The notes under the pieces are model-generated. The model had not been told where the DNA came from. It did not search any database and saw nothing but the letters and a program-made list of their open reading frames with translations. A DNA stretch of 37,313 nucleotides from contig JAWDOK010000012.1 in NCBI GenBank assembly GCA_046533895.1, positions 1-37,313 of the forward strand, given 5' to 3'. This stretch comes from Acidianus hospitalis (GTDB lineage Archaea; Thermoproteota; Thermoprotei_A; Sulfolobales; Sulfolobaceae). Both the position numbers and the translations under genes were made by a program. Each line of letters begins with the position of its first letter. Within the stretch, counting starts at the first letter, position 1. Positions 26,462 to 34,580 of the stretch are shown in pieces.

Positions 26462-26481
26462 TTATCTCACGCTAAGATAAT
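26461..26481. terminator. Hairpin at convergent gene ends
   Basis: ATTATCT and AGATAAT form a perfect 7-bp inverted repeat with a 7-nt loop, lying at the junction of two convergent genes. It could end transcription from both sides, but there is no long T run, and archaeal terminators are usually T-rich, so this is a weak call. Confidence 0.3.
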
Positions 26482-27589
26482 GAGTCACCATGGGGTCAAT
26501 TATTTTATAAATACCTCTTTCTTCTCTTTCAACATATCCATATCTGATTAGCTGTTTCAATCCTCTTTGCACGCTCCATTCGTTCTCGCCAAGGTCTTTG
26601 GGAGAACCAGTTCCACCTAGTTTTGCTAACTTTCTTAACACGCTTCTTGCGGTTGGAGATAGCTTATTTAGATCCCCTTCTATTGCCGAAATAACGTTAT
26701 CGTCAAAAGGTAAAGAAGAGAGGGCTTTCTCCACCTCGCCTTCTAACTCAACCTTTATTCCGACTAAATTCAACCAAGCAGGAAATCCGTCCACATATTC
26801 AACAATTTTTTCTATATCTTCTTCACTTACCTTTACTCCGTCCGTCTCAAATCCCTTCCTTAAGAACTCCTTCGAAGTTTCCCTGTTGAAAGGATTAACT
26901 CTGATGCTGTAAAAATATTGATAAAATGGTTGATTTTTAGAACTCATTATTTCTTTTAACATTCCTACAGCCGAACCGGATATTACGTAAGATACCCTTT
27001 TCTGAAACTGCCACTTACTCCTCATTACGTGAAAGATTTCTGGAACTGCTTGTTTTGCAAAGTTTAGATACTGAAATTCGTCTATTGCAATTACAATTCT
27101 TATGTTAAACTTTTCAGCCAAGAGCTCAGGAAGTTCTAATGCTCGTGAAAACTCTTCCGAAAGATCTTTTCCCTTCTCTCCTTTATCTAAGACTACCTCT
27201 ATTAATCCTGAAACTTCTGGTATATTGAGAGATATTTTAACCGCTCCCAATAAGTCCCTAAGCACTTTTAAATAACTTTTAACTTTCTCTTCAAGTTTGA
27301 AGGCATAACCAGAGAAAGGATGCAAGGATAGGATTACCTTACTAACGTATGCTGACAAGAACTCGGTAAAGTTAAATCCCTTCCCTCCCTTTAGGAAATC
27401 CTCTGCCGAAATAAGGACGTAAGGTAAATTTGACTTCTTAAGTGAGGCTAAAAGTATTGAAGTTTTGCCTATTCTTCTAGGCCCCACTAGGCTGACTGGC
27501 TGTCCTCCTCGCATAAGCTTAATTAAAGTTGAAATTTCCTCATCTCTATCGAAAGGATTTTCAGTTGGTGGGCCATAGGTAAACCACAT
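26462..27589 (-). CDS. Archaeal AAA ATPase with winged helix
   Basis: A 375-residue protein of the Arch_ATPase family: Walker A GPRRIGKTS (near residue 36), Walker B RIVIAIDEFQYL, and a C-terminal winged-helix (SPKDLGENEWSVQRGLKQLIRYGYV). Unlike the one at 1700-2860 it has no DUF234-like nuclease tail. Such proteins are thought to act on nucleic acid, with no fixed role. Two copies of TGGTACCAGCAAA sit between the TATA-like box and the ATG, so the protein may repress its own promoter. Confidence 0.85.
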   Translation of the reverse strand: MWFTYGPPTENPFDRDEEISTLIKLMRGGQPVSLVGPRRIGKTSILLASLKKSNLPYVLISAEDFLKGGKGFNFTEFLSAYVSKVILSLHPFSGYAFKLEEKVKSYLKVLRDLLGAVKISLNIPEVSGLIEVVLDKGEKGKDLSEEFSRALELPELLAEKFNIRIVIAIDEFQYLNFAKQAVPEIFHVMRSKWQFQKRVSYVISGSAVGMLKEIMSSKNQPFYQYFYSIRVNPFNRETSKEFLRKGFETDGVKVSEEDIEKIVEYVDGFPAWLNLVGIKVELEGEVEKALSSLPFDDNVISAIEGDLNKLSPTARSVLRKLAKLGGTGSPKDLGENEWSVQRGLKQLIRYGYVEREERGIYKIIDPMVTHYLSVR

Positions 27590-27624
27590 TTTGCTGGTAC
27601 CAGCAAATAGTTGGTACCAGCAAA
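27590..27624 (-). promoter_or_regulatory. Palindromic operator abutting second ATPase start
   Basis: TTTGCTGGTACCAGCAAA (27590-27607) is a perfect 18-bp palindrome that begins at the base beside the ATG. TGGTACCAGCAAA recurs 17 bp on, at 27612-27624. A TATA-like TATAAAAG (27631-27638, minus) follows. The transcript would begin at the site itself, so a protein bound there would block transcription. Confidence 0.6.
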
Positions 27625-27918
27625 TTTATTCTTTTATATTGGGTTAGGACGTTGTTATTCATTTTTACGAGACGTTGAATGAGTATCTTTCAAAAATTGG
27701 TAAGTTATAAGCTTCAGGGACTTGAGTTGAGTAGCTCTTCTTTTAAGTACTCTTCATATCTTTCATGAGCTTTTTTACAAGTTCGGAGCTATCTTTAGGT
27801 AATTCCTAATTTATTTTTGGTATGCCTTCAACTAGTCCTTACAACCTCCTTTATGAGAACGAATAACCATTTTATTTCTCAACAAAGCTTACACGAGTTG
27901 AAAAGAGTGGTAAGGACA
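27625..27918. other. Degenerate gap
   Basis: Apart from the TATA box of the ATPase, the minus strand shows weak remains of a charged helical ORF around 27740-27830 (segments such as LPKDSSELVKKLMKDM) with stop codons in it. It may be a decayed antitoxin, but this is not firm. Nothing else is seen. Confidence 0.3.
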
Positions 27919-27960
27919 ACCGTGGACTTCATAGGATTTCATATCTATGTTTAGCCTTAA
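27919..27960 (-). pseudogene. TnpB C-terminal tail remnant
   Basis: The minus strand reads LRLNIDMKSYEV, matching the last residues of the TnpB at 7653 (LRIDIKYYEIL). The 16-bp CTTCATAGGATTTCAT at 27927-27942 is identical to 7651-7666. Little of the source element remains. It abuts repeat element A. Confidence 0.45.
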
Positions 27961-27966
27961 GGAGAT

Positions 27967-28223
27967 TGTTTACCCGTGGCGTAACTTATCCTCTAATTCA
28001 GCCACGGGCTAAGGGATCATACACTGTCACTCATTGGGGCTAGTCGAGGAAACACAAATACCCTCCCATCAAGTTCTCACTTCCATCCTCGTGAGCAGTC
28101 ATCAGTTAGGGAGATCACCAATAAAAACTATTTGTAATGCTATATAAACATAGTCACACACCAAAAACGATATTTGGAAGTAATTAAAAATAACGAGTAG
28201 TTACGTAGAAGCGTTACAGTCTC
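27967..28223 (-). repeat. 260-bp element, copy A
   Basis: Shares long blocks, with diverged stretches between, with the reverse complement of 34556-34817. Near its left edge lies a hairpin, CCCGTGGC (27973-27980) and GCCACGGG (28001-28008), 8 bp with a 20-nt loop. Conserved blocks: GGGCTAAGGGATCATACAC, CTCGTGAGCAGTCATCAGTTA, and AACGAGTAGTTACGTAGAAG followed by GCGTTACAGTCTC. No clear ORF. It could be a MITE-like or IS200/IS605-derived element. Confidence 0.7.
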
Positions 28224-28289
28224 GGAAATTTAATAATTTTGTACGCAACGGTTATACATTAAATCTAAATCTGAATAACAACTATCTCT

Positions 28290-28775
28290 CTATAATATTT
28301 TCTTTAGATTTAGTATTCTATCGCTAGATAGTGCATAAATTCCGTCTTCAATTTTCTCCAGTATACCATCAAAACCGGAGTCAAAGCTAGCTAGATAAAA
28401 AATATCATTTTGAATCATCGCAAATAATATAGCACAGTCAGTAAAACTCAACTTCTTTTTTCTATTTGGATCTTCATTTATTTTCTTAAATAATCTAATA
28501 ATATTATGAAGGGAATTTTCTCGATCAGTTAAAGTAATTATCTGAAAGATATTCTTTTCAACGTCTTGTAAGATTAAATCAATAACTTTCTCTATATAGC
28601 TAAAAGGTTGCTTATTAATCATTAAAGTAAATAATTCATCAATTACATATTCGAAGATTATTGGCTTTCCAAATTTCCTAGAAATAATTTTATTCATTAG
28701 CTCTACAGCTTTGTTATGGTTTGCGTCGTTCTTATTAAGAAATGAGTAAAGAAATGATGTATCTAGGATTATCAT
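28290..28775 (-). CDS. PIN-domain toxin
   Basis: About 161 residues. The start is taken at MIILDT, because the stop TAA of the upstream gene overlaps the ATG (TAATG, 28773-28777); an ATG 15 nt upstream (28790) gives MERAI extra. The acidic motifs are IILDTSFLYSF, SFTDCAILFAM and ASFDSGFD. This is a PIN RNase-like toxin of VapC type, longer than usual VapC. Translation is coupled to the preceding gene. Confidence 0.75.
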   Translation of the reverse strand: MIILDTSFLYSFLNKNDANHNKAVELMNKIISRKFGKPIIFEYVIDELFTLMINKQPFSYIEKVIDLILQDVEKNIFQIITLTDRENSLHNIIRLFKKINEDPNRKKKLSFTDCAILFAMIQNDIFYLASFDSGFDGILEKIEDGIYALSSDRILNLKKIL

Positions 28776-29191
28776 TATTGCTCTTTCCATTCAGTTATTG
28801 CTTGAAATATGCTAGGCTCCTTCCTTTCACAAGGGTTTTTTATATCTATTACTTTTTCCTCTCTTGAGATAAAGGAATCTATTAAATGGCCTGCAACTAA
28901 TCCTATTGTAGTACCTAGTAGCGTCTTTATTATAAAATTTAAATTATCGTCGTCAGAAAACTTTATGTCAGATGAATGTAAAGTTACATTTGTAGCTATT
29001 GGCATTATAATCTTGCCCAAGGGAAGTTCTTCCACAATTTTACTTACGCTATACTCCTCCACCTCACCATTGAATTTTTCACAGATTTCTTTTAGTACAT
29101 TATCTAATTCCTCGTAAACTTTGAGCTTCTCTGCATTAATAATAAGTCTATAACTAGTTCCTTTCACTATATAATTAATTGCTAGCTTCAT
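28775..29191 (-). CDS. Partner of PIN toxin, with membrane-like segment
   Basis: A 138-residue protein directly upstream of the PIN gene. It has no RHH or AbrB domain. The middle contains IIKTLLGTTIGLVAGHLIDS, a Gly-containing hydrophobic stretch that could be a membrane helix. The C-terminus is charged (EEKVIDIKNPCERKEPS) and the N-terminal half is alpha/beta. Position and TAATG overlap make it the candidate antitoxin, but the family is unknown to me. Alternatively it recruits the toxin to the membrane. Confidence 0.55.
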   Translation of the reverse strand: MKLAINYIVKGTSYRLIINAEKLKVYEELDNVLKEICEKFNGEVEEYSVSKIVEELPLGKIIMPIATNVTLHSSDIKFSDDDNLNFIIKTLLGTTIGLVAGHLIDSFISREEKVIDIKNPCERKEPSIFQAITEWKEQ

Positions 29192-29482
29192 AAGATAAAA
29201 TCGTAAGAATAGTATTTAAAGTGTATAGCTAAGCGTTACAAAGAAAGGGGTTAAGGGGGCGGAAAGCCTCGCCTCTCCGGTAGAACCAAAATCGTATTAT
29301 GAAAAATAATTCTGGTAGGATAATATCGAATTTATAAAAGATAAAGAAATTTATAAGAGTGTAAAGAATTGGAGAAAGGGTTTAAGGTGAGGGAGATGGA
29401 GTATTACCCCGTGAGATAGGAGGTAACACCAGTTCTCCCCCACCAAAATAACATTCAACAAATAGGATATAAATTACTTTCC
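29192..29482. other. Gap before transposase remnant
   Basis: Two GC-richer patches (GGGGGCGGAAAGCCTCGCC at 29252-29270 and the ACACCAGTTCTCCCCCACC region at 29427-29445) stand out from the AT-rich background. They could be the end region of the ISH3-like element that follows; no inverted repeat partner was found. Confidence 0.35.
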
Positions 29483-30063
29483 ATGTTAGACTTCCAAGGA
29501 GAAAAGGTAGCAAAAACTCTCATCTCCGCGTGTTTACGATTCAGTAGAGAACAAGTCCGGAGCGTATGACGTATCCCCACAGACCGTGAGGAATTACGTA
29601 GAGAAACAAGGGATGGAAGTAATTGAAAAGCTATTGGAAAGAGCTAGGAAAATATCCTTAGAAGTACTAAAGGGAGTGAAGGAGGTAGACCTCTCAATAG
29701 ACTGGACAACAAAGACGTGGTATGGGAAACCAGTGAAAGGGCTCGGAAGTTCAGAGAAGGGAAGCTCTTGGAACTACGCAACAACCAAGTATAAGGGGAA
29801 AGTACTTTTACTTGCCTTTATTCCGCAAGTGAACGACTAAGGACGAGATAGTGAAGGCCCTCGTGGAGCAAGTCGTCGCGATGGGGTTCAAGATAAGGTT
29901 GATAACTCTTGACGCTGGTTTCTATACTGTTGATGTGCCCAACTTCATTTCACAGTTTAAGTATAGTCTTTTTCATAATAGTTGCAACAGGCTTTTAACT
30001 TCTCTCAATACAAAATATAGAAAAACATTGAGAAAATCTTGTATTATTGGGGATAAAACTTGA
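29483..30063 (+). mobile_element. ISH3/IS4-like transposase remnant
   Basis: The DDE-type transposase reads MLDFQGEKVAKTLISACL, then SGAYDVSPQTVRNYVEKQG in another frame, then WTTKTWYGKPVKGLGSSEKG, then TKDEIVKALVEQVVAMGF and ITLDAGFYTVDV. It contains at least two frameshifts (near 29535 and 29836), and the homologous part ends after NFISQFKYS, so it is inactive. The best fit is the ISH3 or ISC1225-like group of Sulfolobales. The terminal repeats are not recognised. Confidence 0.7.
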
Positions 30064-30176
30064 TAAAACTTGTTAACAGATAATAAATCAAATATGAGAA
30101 AAATTTCCCATACTTATACCTCCCTCAAGCACGTCATGAAACTTATTAATCCAATACCAAGTTTTAAATACTATGA

Positions 30177-30425
30177 TGTCGACTATATTGTATAGTAAAA
30201 CGTGTTTTATTAAAATGTGAATTATGTGGGCATGTATTTGCTAGTAATTCTTTATATTATCAACATAAGGTTCTTCAATAGTCCGATTATAAACCGATTG
30301 TAAAGGAAGATGGATATGAATGTCCTATATGTCACGAAAAAAGAAAAAGATTAGAACCCATGTTAACGCATATGGGCTTACAACACCTAATTAACAACCC
30401 AATAAGGATTGAAATTGTACAGTAA
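30177..30425 (+). pseudogene. C2H2-type zinc-finger remnant with in-frame TAG
   Basis: The frame reads CELCGHVFASNSLYYQHKVLQ as a first finger, TAG at 30279-30281, then EDGYECPICHEKRKRLEPML, THMGLQHL and the stop TAA at 30423. Both halves have the C-x2-C ... H layout of archaeal C2H2-like fingers. No ATG, GTG or TTG start is found upstream in frame. A decayed small DNA-binding protein is the simplest reading. Confidence 0.5.
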
Positions 30426-30504
30426 GATGGGTAATGTACTTTAAAATTATTGCGCCTAATCTATTAGTCTCCCTATTTTTATTTTAGAGAGGGTAAGTAA
30501 TCAT

Positions 30505-30849
30505 ATGATAAAAGTTAAGAGAGTTTACGATCCTTTAGAAAAGGATGATGGAATTAGGATTTTAGTAGACAGATTATGGCCTAGAGGTGTTAAGAAGGAT
30601 CAAGTAGACGTTTGGCTTAAGGACATAGCACCTAGTGATGAACTAAGGAAATGGTATAATCACGATCCTAACAAATGGGAGGAGTTTAAAAGGAAGTACT
30701 TTGAGGAACTCAGTAGAAATCCTAAGGTTGAAATACTCTTACAGTTAATTAAAAAGGGGAATAATGTAACCTTACTTTATGCCTCAAAATCTCCATATAA
30801 TAATGCGGTGGCATTAAAAGAGTATTTAGAGAAGGTATTAAAGGTTTGA
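30505..30849 (+). CDS. DUF488 family protein (YeaO-like)
   Basis: A 114-residue protein with the DUF488 hallmarks RVYDP...DGIRILVDRLWPRGVKK, LRKWYNHDP and LLYASKSPYNNAVALKEYL. The family is common in bacteria and archaea; its activity is not established, and a metal- or heme-related role has been suggested in bacteria. A GAGAGGG site sits ~10 nt before the ATG. It lies 17 bp upstream of the HTH regulator, so a two-gene operon is likely. Confidence 0.85.
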   Translation: MIKVKRVYDPLEKDDGIRILVDRLWPRGVKKDQVDVWLKDIAPSDELRKWYNHDPNKWEEFKRKYFEELSRNPKVEILLQLIKKGNNVTLLYASKSPYNNAVALKEYLEKVLKV

Positions 30850-30866
30850 ACGCTATTTTATAGATC

Positions 30867-31478
30867 ATGTATAGATCTCCCTTTGAAGTAACATTACTAA
30901 TAGAGGATCACCCTTGTGAAGTAATGAAAATAATATCATTAGCAGGACTTAAGGCGAGTGTGGAAAACGTTAAGTTAGGAGAACAGACTACGGATCATAT
31001 AGTTAGTTTCGAAAAGGAGATAGGAAAGAATGAAGTCCTAAAATTAAAGTCAAATAGCGTTAAAGTGCTAAAACTCAGTGAAACTAAAGTATGGGTGAGA
31101 ACTAATGGATGTGCGGTATGCAGGATACTTTATACTTCTGATGTAGTTGTAGAAAAAATAAAAGTACTAAAAGAAAGGACTTTACTCTACACTTTACTTG
31201 TACCTAATAGCTCATCATTTAAAGAATTTTTAACCAAATTATCGAAAGAAGGAGTAAAAGTAACAGTCTTGAACGTCTCAGAGATATCTAGCGCAGAACT
31301 AACTAAGAGGCAGATGGAAATTCTCCAATTAGCATACAAGCTAGGCTATTTTAATGACGAAAGGGGCATTACATTATCTCAGTTAGCGGATAAGTTGGGA
31401 ATAAGTGCTCCGACTTTAGAGGAGATATTAAGGAGAGCTCTTAGAAAAGTTGTAAAGTATTATTTGGATAAACACTGA
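30867..31478 (+). CDS. Bat-like HTH regulator (HTH_10)
   Basis: A 203-residue protein. The C-terminal HTH_10 domain (residues ~148-200: LTKRQMEILQLAYKLGYF, then ITLSQLADKLGISAPTLEEILRRA) is the DNA-binding domain of the bacterio-opsin-activator family. The N-terminal part is a ligand- or signal-sensing domain with two cysteines, CAVCRILY (near residue 90), that could be redox- or metal-responsive. It is common in Sulfolobales as a regulator of nearby genes and may control the DUF488 gene. Confidence 0.85.
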   Translation: MYRSPFEVTLLIEDHPCEVMKIISLAGLKASVENVKLGEQTTDHIVSFEKEIGKNEVLKLKSNSVKVLKLSETKVWVRTNGCAVCRILYTSDVVVEKIKVLKERTLLYTLLVPNSSSFKEFLTKLSKEGVKVTVLNVSEISSAELTKRQMEILQLAYKLGYFNDERGITLSQLADKLGISAPTLEEILRRALRKVVKYYLDKH

Positions 31479-31898
31479 TATAATTGAAAAATGATGACAT
31501 TGACTAAAAATCATCTATTACTATACGTACTTAACAATCCTTTCCTAACATGACTATGTAAATTACTTAGGTCTCTAGTACGAGAAATAATACTATAGGC
31601 TGAACAAGTGACAGAATTACTATGGGAAGGAGTCAAAGAAGAAATCGTATCAAGGAATTTATGGGGAGTTTTATTGGTTAAGTATACGAGGAATTTTGAA
31701 GCCCTCTGAACATTATGTAAACCCCTGGGGGCTTTACTAAGGGGGTATTCGAGGGTCTACACGCGTTTTATGGCTAAAATTTTATGGTGTCTAGGAGTTG
31801 ATTGAAATGTTATGTATAACTCCCGTCTATTTAAGGTTTGGATAGCCTAAAACATTAGGTATGTTTTATTAAAATGCCCCCGTTATAAAGGATGTTGT
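31479..31898. other. Gap with a short decayed ORF
   Basis: About 420 bp. Around 31603-31708 the plus strand reads AEQVTELLWEGVKEEIVSR then NLWGVLLVKYTRNFEAL and a stop, with no start codon; this looks like the C-terminal remnant of a small helical protein. 31715-31760 is GC-richer. No RNA gene or promoter is clear apart from AT-rich DNA before 31899. Confidence 0.35.
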
Positions 31899-32156
31899 AT
31901 GAAAGTCATCACAGTTGGATCCGTGTGCAATTCGATATCTGGCGATGAACTTGTCCCAATAGTTTCAGTTATTAATGCTCTTCAGAAGAGGGTCTTAATT
32001 AGACCTCCTCATGCTTCGTGTTTGATATTAAATTTAGAACAGTTGGTAAAAGTCTACATACGATCATGGATTATCATTACCGGTTTTCCTATTATCTACA
32101 TCTTTCCAAGGTATGGAATTCTATTGTTTTTATACTTACTTAAAGCAGGTGATTAA
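31899..32156 (+). CDS. Small membrane-associated protein, unknown
   Basis: An 85-residue ORF. It has a polar N-terminal half (KVITVGSVCNSISGDELVPIV) and a hydrophobic C-terminal half (SWIIITGFPIIYIFPRYGILLFLYLL) that would form one or two membrane segments. No family is recognised. Its stop TAA is directly followed by the ATG of the next gene, so the two belong together. Confidence 0.4.
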   Translation: MKVITVGSVCNSISGDELVPIVSVINALQKRVLIRPPHASCLILNLEQLVKVYIRSWIIITGFPIIYIFPRYGILLFLYLLKAGD

Positions 32157-32900
32157 ATGAAAATGAGAGTGAGAAATCACGCCTTATACTTCATAGGAAT
32201 CTTGTCTTATGTAGTTTCGTTAATTCCATTCTCTGGAGTTAACATAACCAGAGCTCTACTGTTGATCCCAGTAATAGCATATACTCTGCCTATACTTGAG
32301 CACTTACAACCTAAAATCATGACTTTAAAGATTGACTATAAGGATATACTGTTAATACTTTTAGCTGCAATTCCCTACATTTTTATTGAAATTAATAATG
32401 TAATAATGTATATAATTGTACCAATAGTGTTATTAATAGTAACATTAACTTTCTATTTTAATAAAAATACGTTGTGGGGAAACGTTCTTGGCACGACATT
32501 TGTAGTCTCATTATCCCTAGTTTGGGCTTTATTTGAGGGCAACCAGTTTCTTATACCCGATATTTATTGGATATTATATATATTCGCGGGAGCCCTATAC
32601 GTAGAATATAAGATACCTTATAGGAGACTCGATAAATCTATAGTCCAAGCATCTTGGATATTATCGTTAGTAATACTTACTTTGATTAGCTTAAACACTC
32701 CCCTATTACTTGTATCGTTGATAGAACCTTCAACGAGGTTTTTAAGACCCGGAGAAAAGTTAAAATCACCTAAAGAAATAACACTTCTCGGTAGGAAGGG
32801 TTCTAAAAGGGATGTGATCTTTGTGGTCTTATTAATATTATTGTCCTTGTTGTCACTTCGATTACATCTCTATTTCTCCCTCGGCTCTCCCGTTTATTGA
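32157..32900 (+). CDS. Polytopic membrane protein, unknown
   Basis: A 247-residue protein with about eight membrane helices and two charged loops (PYRRLDKSIVQ and FLRPGEKLKSPKEITLLGRKGSKRD). I do not recognise the family. The basic GRKGSKRD loop before the last helix suggests a cytosolic contact site. It starts immediately after the stop of the small gene at 31899, with no gap. Confidence 0.55.
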   Translation: MKMRVRNHALYFIGILSYVVSLIPFSGVNITRALLLIPVIAYTLPILEHLQPKIMTLKIDYKDILLILLAAIPYIFIEINNVIMYIIVPIVLLIVTLTFYFNKNTLWGNVLGTTFVVSLSLVWALFEGNQFLIPDIYWILYIFAGALYVEYKIPYRRLDKSIVQASWILSLVILTLISLNTPLLLVSLIEPSTRFLRPGEKLKSPKEITLLGRKGSKRDVIFVVLLILLSLLSLRLHLYFSLGSPVY

Positions 32901-33128
32901 TCACAATTTTTAGTCCGCTATGAGCCGAAGTTCGTGAATGAGTAGAGTATGATTGCCAGAACGAAGATCAATGTGCGGAAAACAAACTTAGTAGAGCTAG
33001 TAAATGGAAGAAAAGCCTTATTGAATTTCTGCTTTCTCATTGTCATTTCCTTAAGGCAAAGGAGATTTATAATAAATAAGAAAAGAGAATATAGCACTAG
33101 AAATAAAATGACATTTAATAAAAAGAAT

Positions 33129-34091
33129 TTAGATTTGCTCTGCTTCTATTAGCGTAGTGGTTTCTTTTACTCCTGTCATCGACGCTATTGAATTAATTAC
33201 CGTAGTTCCTATTAAGTCCGGGTCTTCAACGTCTATTGTAACTAACAAATCGTACGGGCCGTAAACTATTGCAACGTCGTAAACTCTAGGAGTAGCCATT
33301 AATGCTGCAACTAATCCCCTTATCTTTGATGGTTCAGCTTTAATTAACACGTGAGCTCTAACCATTGTTGCGTAAAGCCTTACTAAGTCCCATTCAGTTA
33401 TTATTCCGCGTAAGTTTGCAGCTTTAGGTTCTCCTTCGAAGAGCGGTACTGCACCAACGTATTTCGATACAATTAAGTCAGCTATATCTTCTACTGAAGC
33501 ATCAATATCTTCGTAAACTAAGCTCTTAGAAGCAATGTCGGAAAGTTTTCCAGTAGTATTTCCGTCATGAATTGCCTTAAGTACGTCTCTAAGGGATACC
33601 ACACCTATTACGTCAGATCCAGAAGTTATAGGTATGTGAGAAATTCCTAAGGATATCATGCTCTTTGCTGCATCCAATACCGTGGAGTCCGAAGGTAATG
33701 TCAACACATTTGTAGTGCCTACGGAAATTGCTGGTATTGTAACTCTTGGGATAACTTTTGCTAAATCTCTTTCAGTTACTATACCTTGTCCCTTAACAAT
33801 TAAAGAACCTACACCGTATTTTAACATTAATTTTGCTGCAGTCCTGAAAGGAGTATCGGGATCTACAGTTATTGCCGGCTTAGCTATGTCGGATAGCTTT
33901 TCTGTAGCCCAGTTTTGATTATTAATCGCCTCTTTTACCACGGTTCTGGCAGAAACTACTCCTATAATGTTCCCTGCAACCGTTACTGGAACTCTCCTTA
34001 TTCCAGAAGAAACCATTAATTCTGCTGCGTCTTTTAACGTTGCGTTTACATCAAGTGTTTTAAGGTTTGAGGACATTATTGCCTTTAACAT
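33129..34091 (-). CDS. Four-CBS-domain protein with AsnC/Lrp-type RAM domain
   Basis: A 320-residue protein. Four CBS modules are recognisable, in residues ~1-58 (IMSSNLKTLDVNATLKDAAE), ~63-115, ~125-178 (TTNVLTLPSDSTVLDAAKSM) and ~185-240, forming two Bateman modules. Residues ~243-320 (RAHVLIKAEPSKIRGLVAAL... IASMTGVKETTTLIE) match the AsnC/Lrp ligand-binding RAM domain without a HTH. The CBS pairs bind adenine nucleotides in other proteins. It is likely an energy- or metabolite-sensing adaptor. No operon partner. Confidence 0.85.
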   Translation of the reverse strand: MLKAIMSSNLKTLDVNATLKDAAELMVSSGIRRVPVTVAGNIIGVVSARTVVKEAINNQNWATEKLSDIAKPAITVDPDTPFRTAAKLMLKYGVGSLIVKGQGIVTERDLAKVIPRVTIPAISVGTTNVLTLPSDSTVLDAAKSMISLGISHIPITSGSDVIGVVSLRDVLKAIHDGNTTGKLSDIASKSLVYEDIDASVEDIADLIVSKYVGAVPLFEGEPKAANLRGIITEWDLVRLYATMVRAHVLIKAEPSKIRGLVAALMATPRVYDVAIVYGPYDLLVTIDVEDPDLIGTTVINSIASMTGVKETTTLIEAEQI

Positions 34092-34353
34092 TGCATTATT
34101 ATTTTCTCTTTCTTAGAATTTAATCTTTTTATTCAAGATATTATATAGGCACCCTGAAATATGTTAAAATGAGCTTTGAAGGAATAAATAGTGTAGATAG
34201 TGAAAATTATGTAAGATATAAGCTTATCTGAATTTATAATGATTATAATGATAAATATATCTACTATTTAAGAGGGATTATTTGAAATGTAATGCTTGGC
34301 GTATGCTTTCCGCGTGATGCTAATGTTTTAAACTTGAAGGAAATCATACAGAT

Positions 34354-34580
34354 ATGAGAAGAAAAGAGATAGTTGACATATTCAAGGACAGAGCGGTGAG
34401 ATTCTTATAGGAGGTAATGTATGATATTGATAAAGGTTAGTACGATTTTGCGGTTTTCCACGCCGAACAATCCCTTCAGTTAGTATTAAAGGTAATTCTT
34501 CTTGAGAATAGGCGAAGTTATCCTTTTACTCATGACGAGTTGATAAATTCCGAAAGAGACTGTAACGCTTCTACGTAACT
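34354..34580 (+). pseudogene. HEPN-domain gene with two TAG codons, truncated
   Basis: From ATG at 34354: MRRKEIVDIFKDRAVRFL, TAG (34408), EVMYDIDKG, TAG (34438), then YDFAVFHAEQSLQLVLK and YPFTHDELINSER, followed by element B. The Ala/His-rich helical pattern (DFAVFHAEQSLQLVLK) and FTHD are typical of the HEPN domain. The C-terminal half is missing after 34556 where element B begins. It is a dead toxin- or partner-type gene. Confidence 0.65.

Noticed and set aside
29851..30063. Separate 70-codon ORF
   Set aside because: It is the 3' part of the frameshifted ISH3-like transposase, not an independent gene.
32949..33152. 67-codon plus-strand ORF before the CBS gene
   Set aside because: Low complexity and basic, ends inside the CBS gene on the other strand, no motif; may be remnant DNA.
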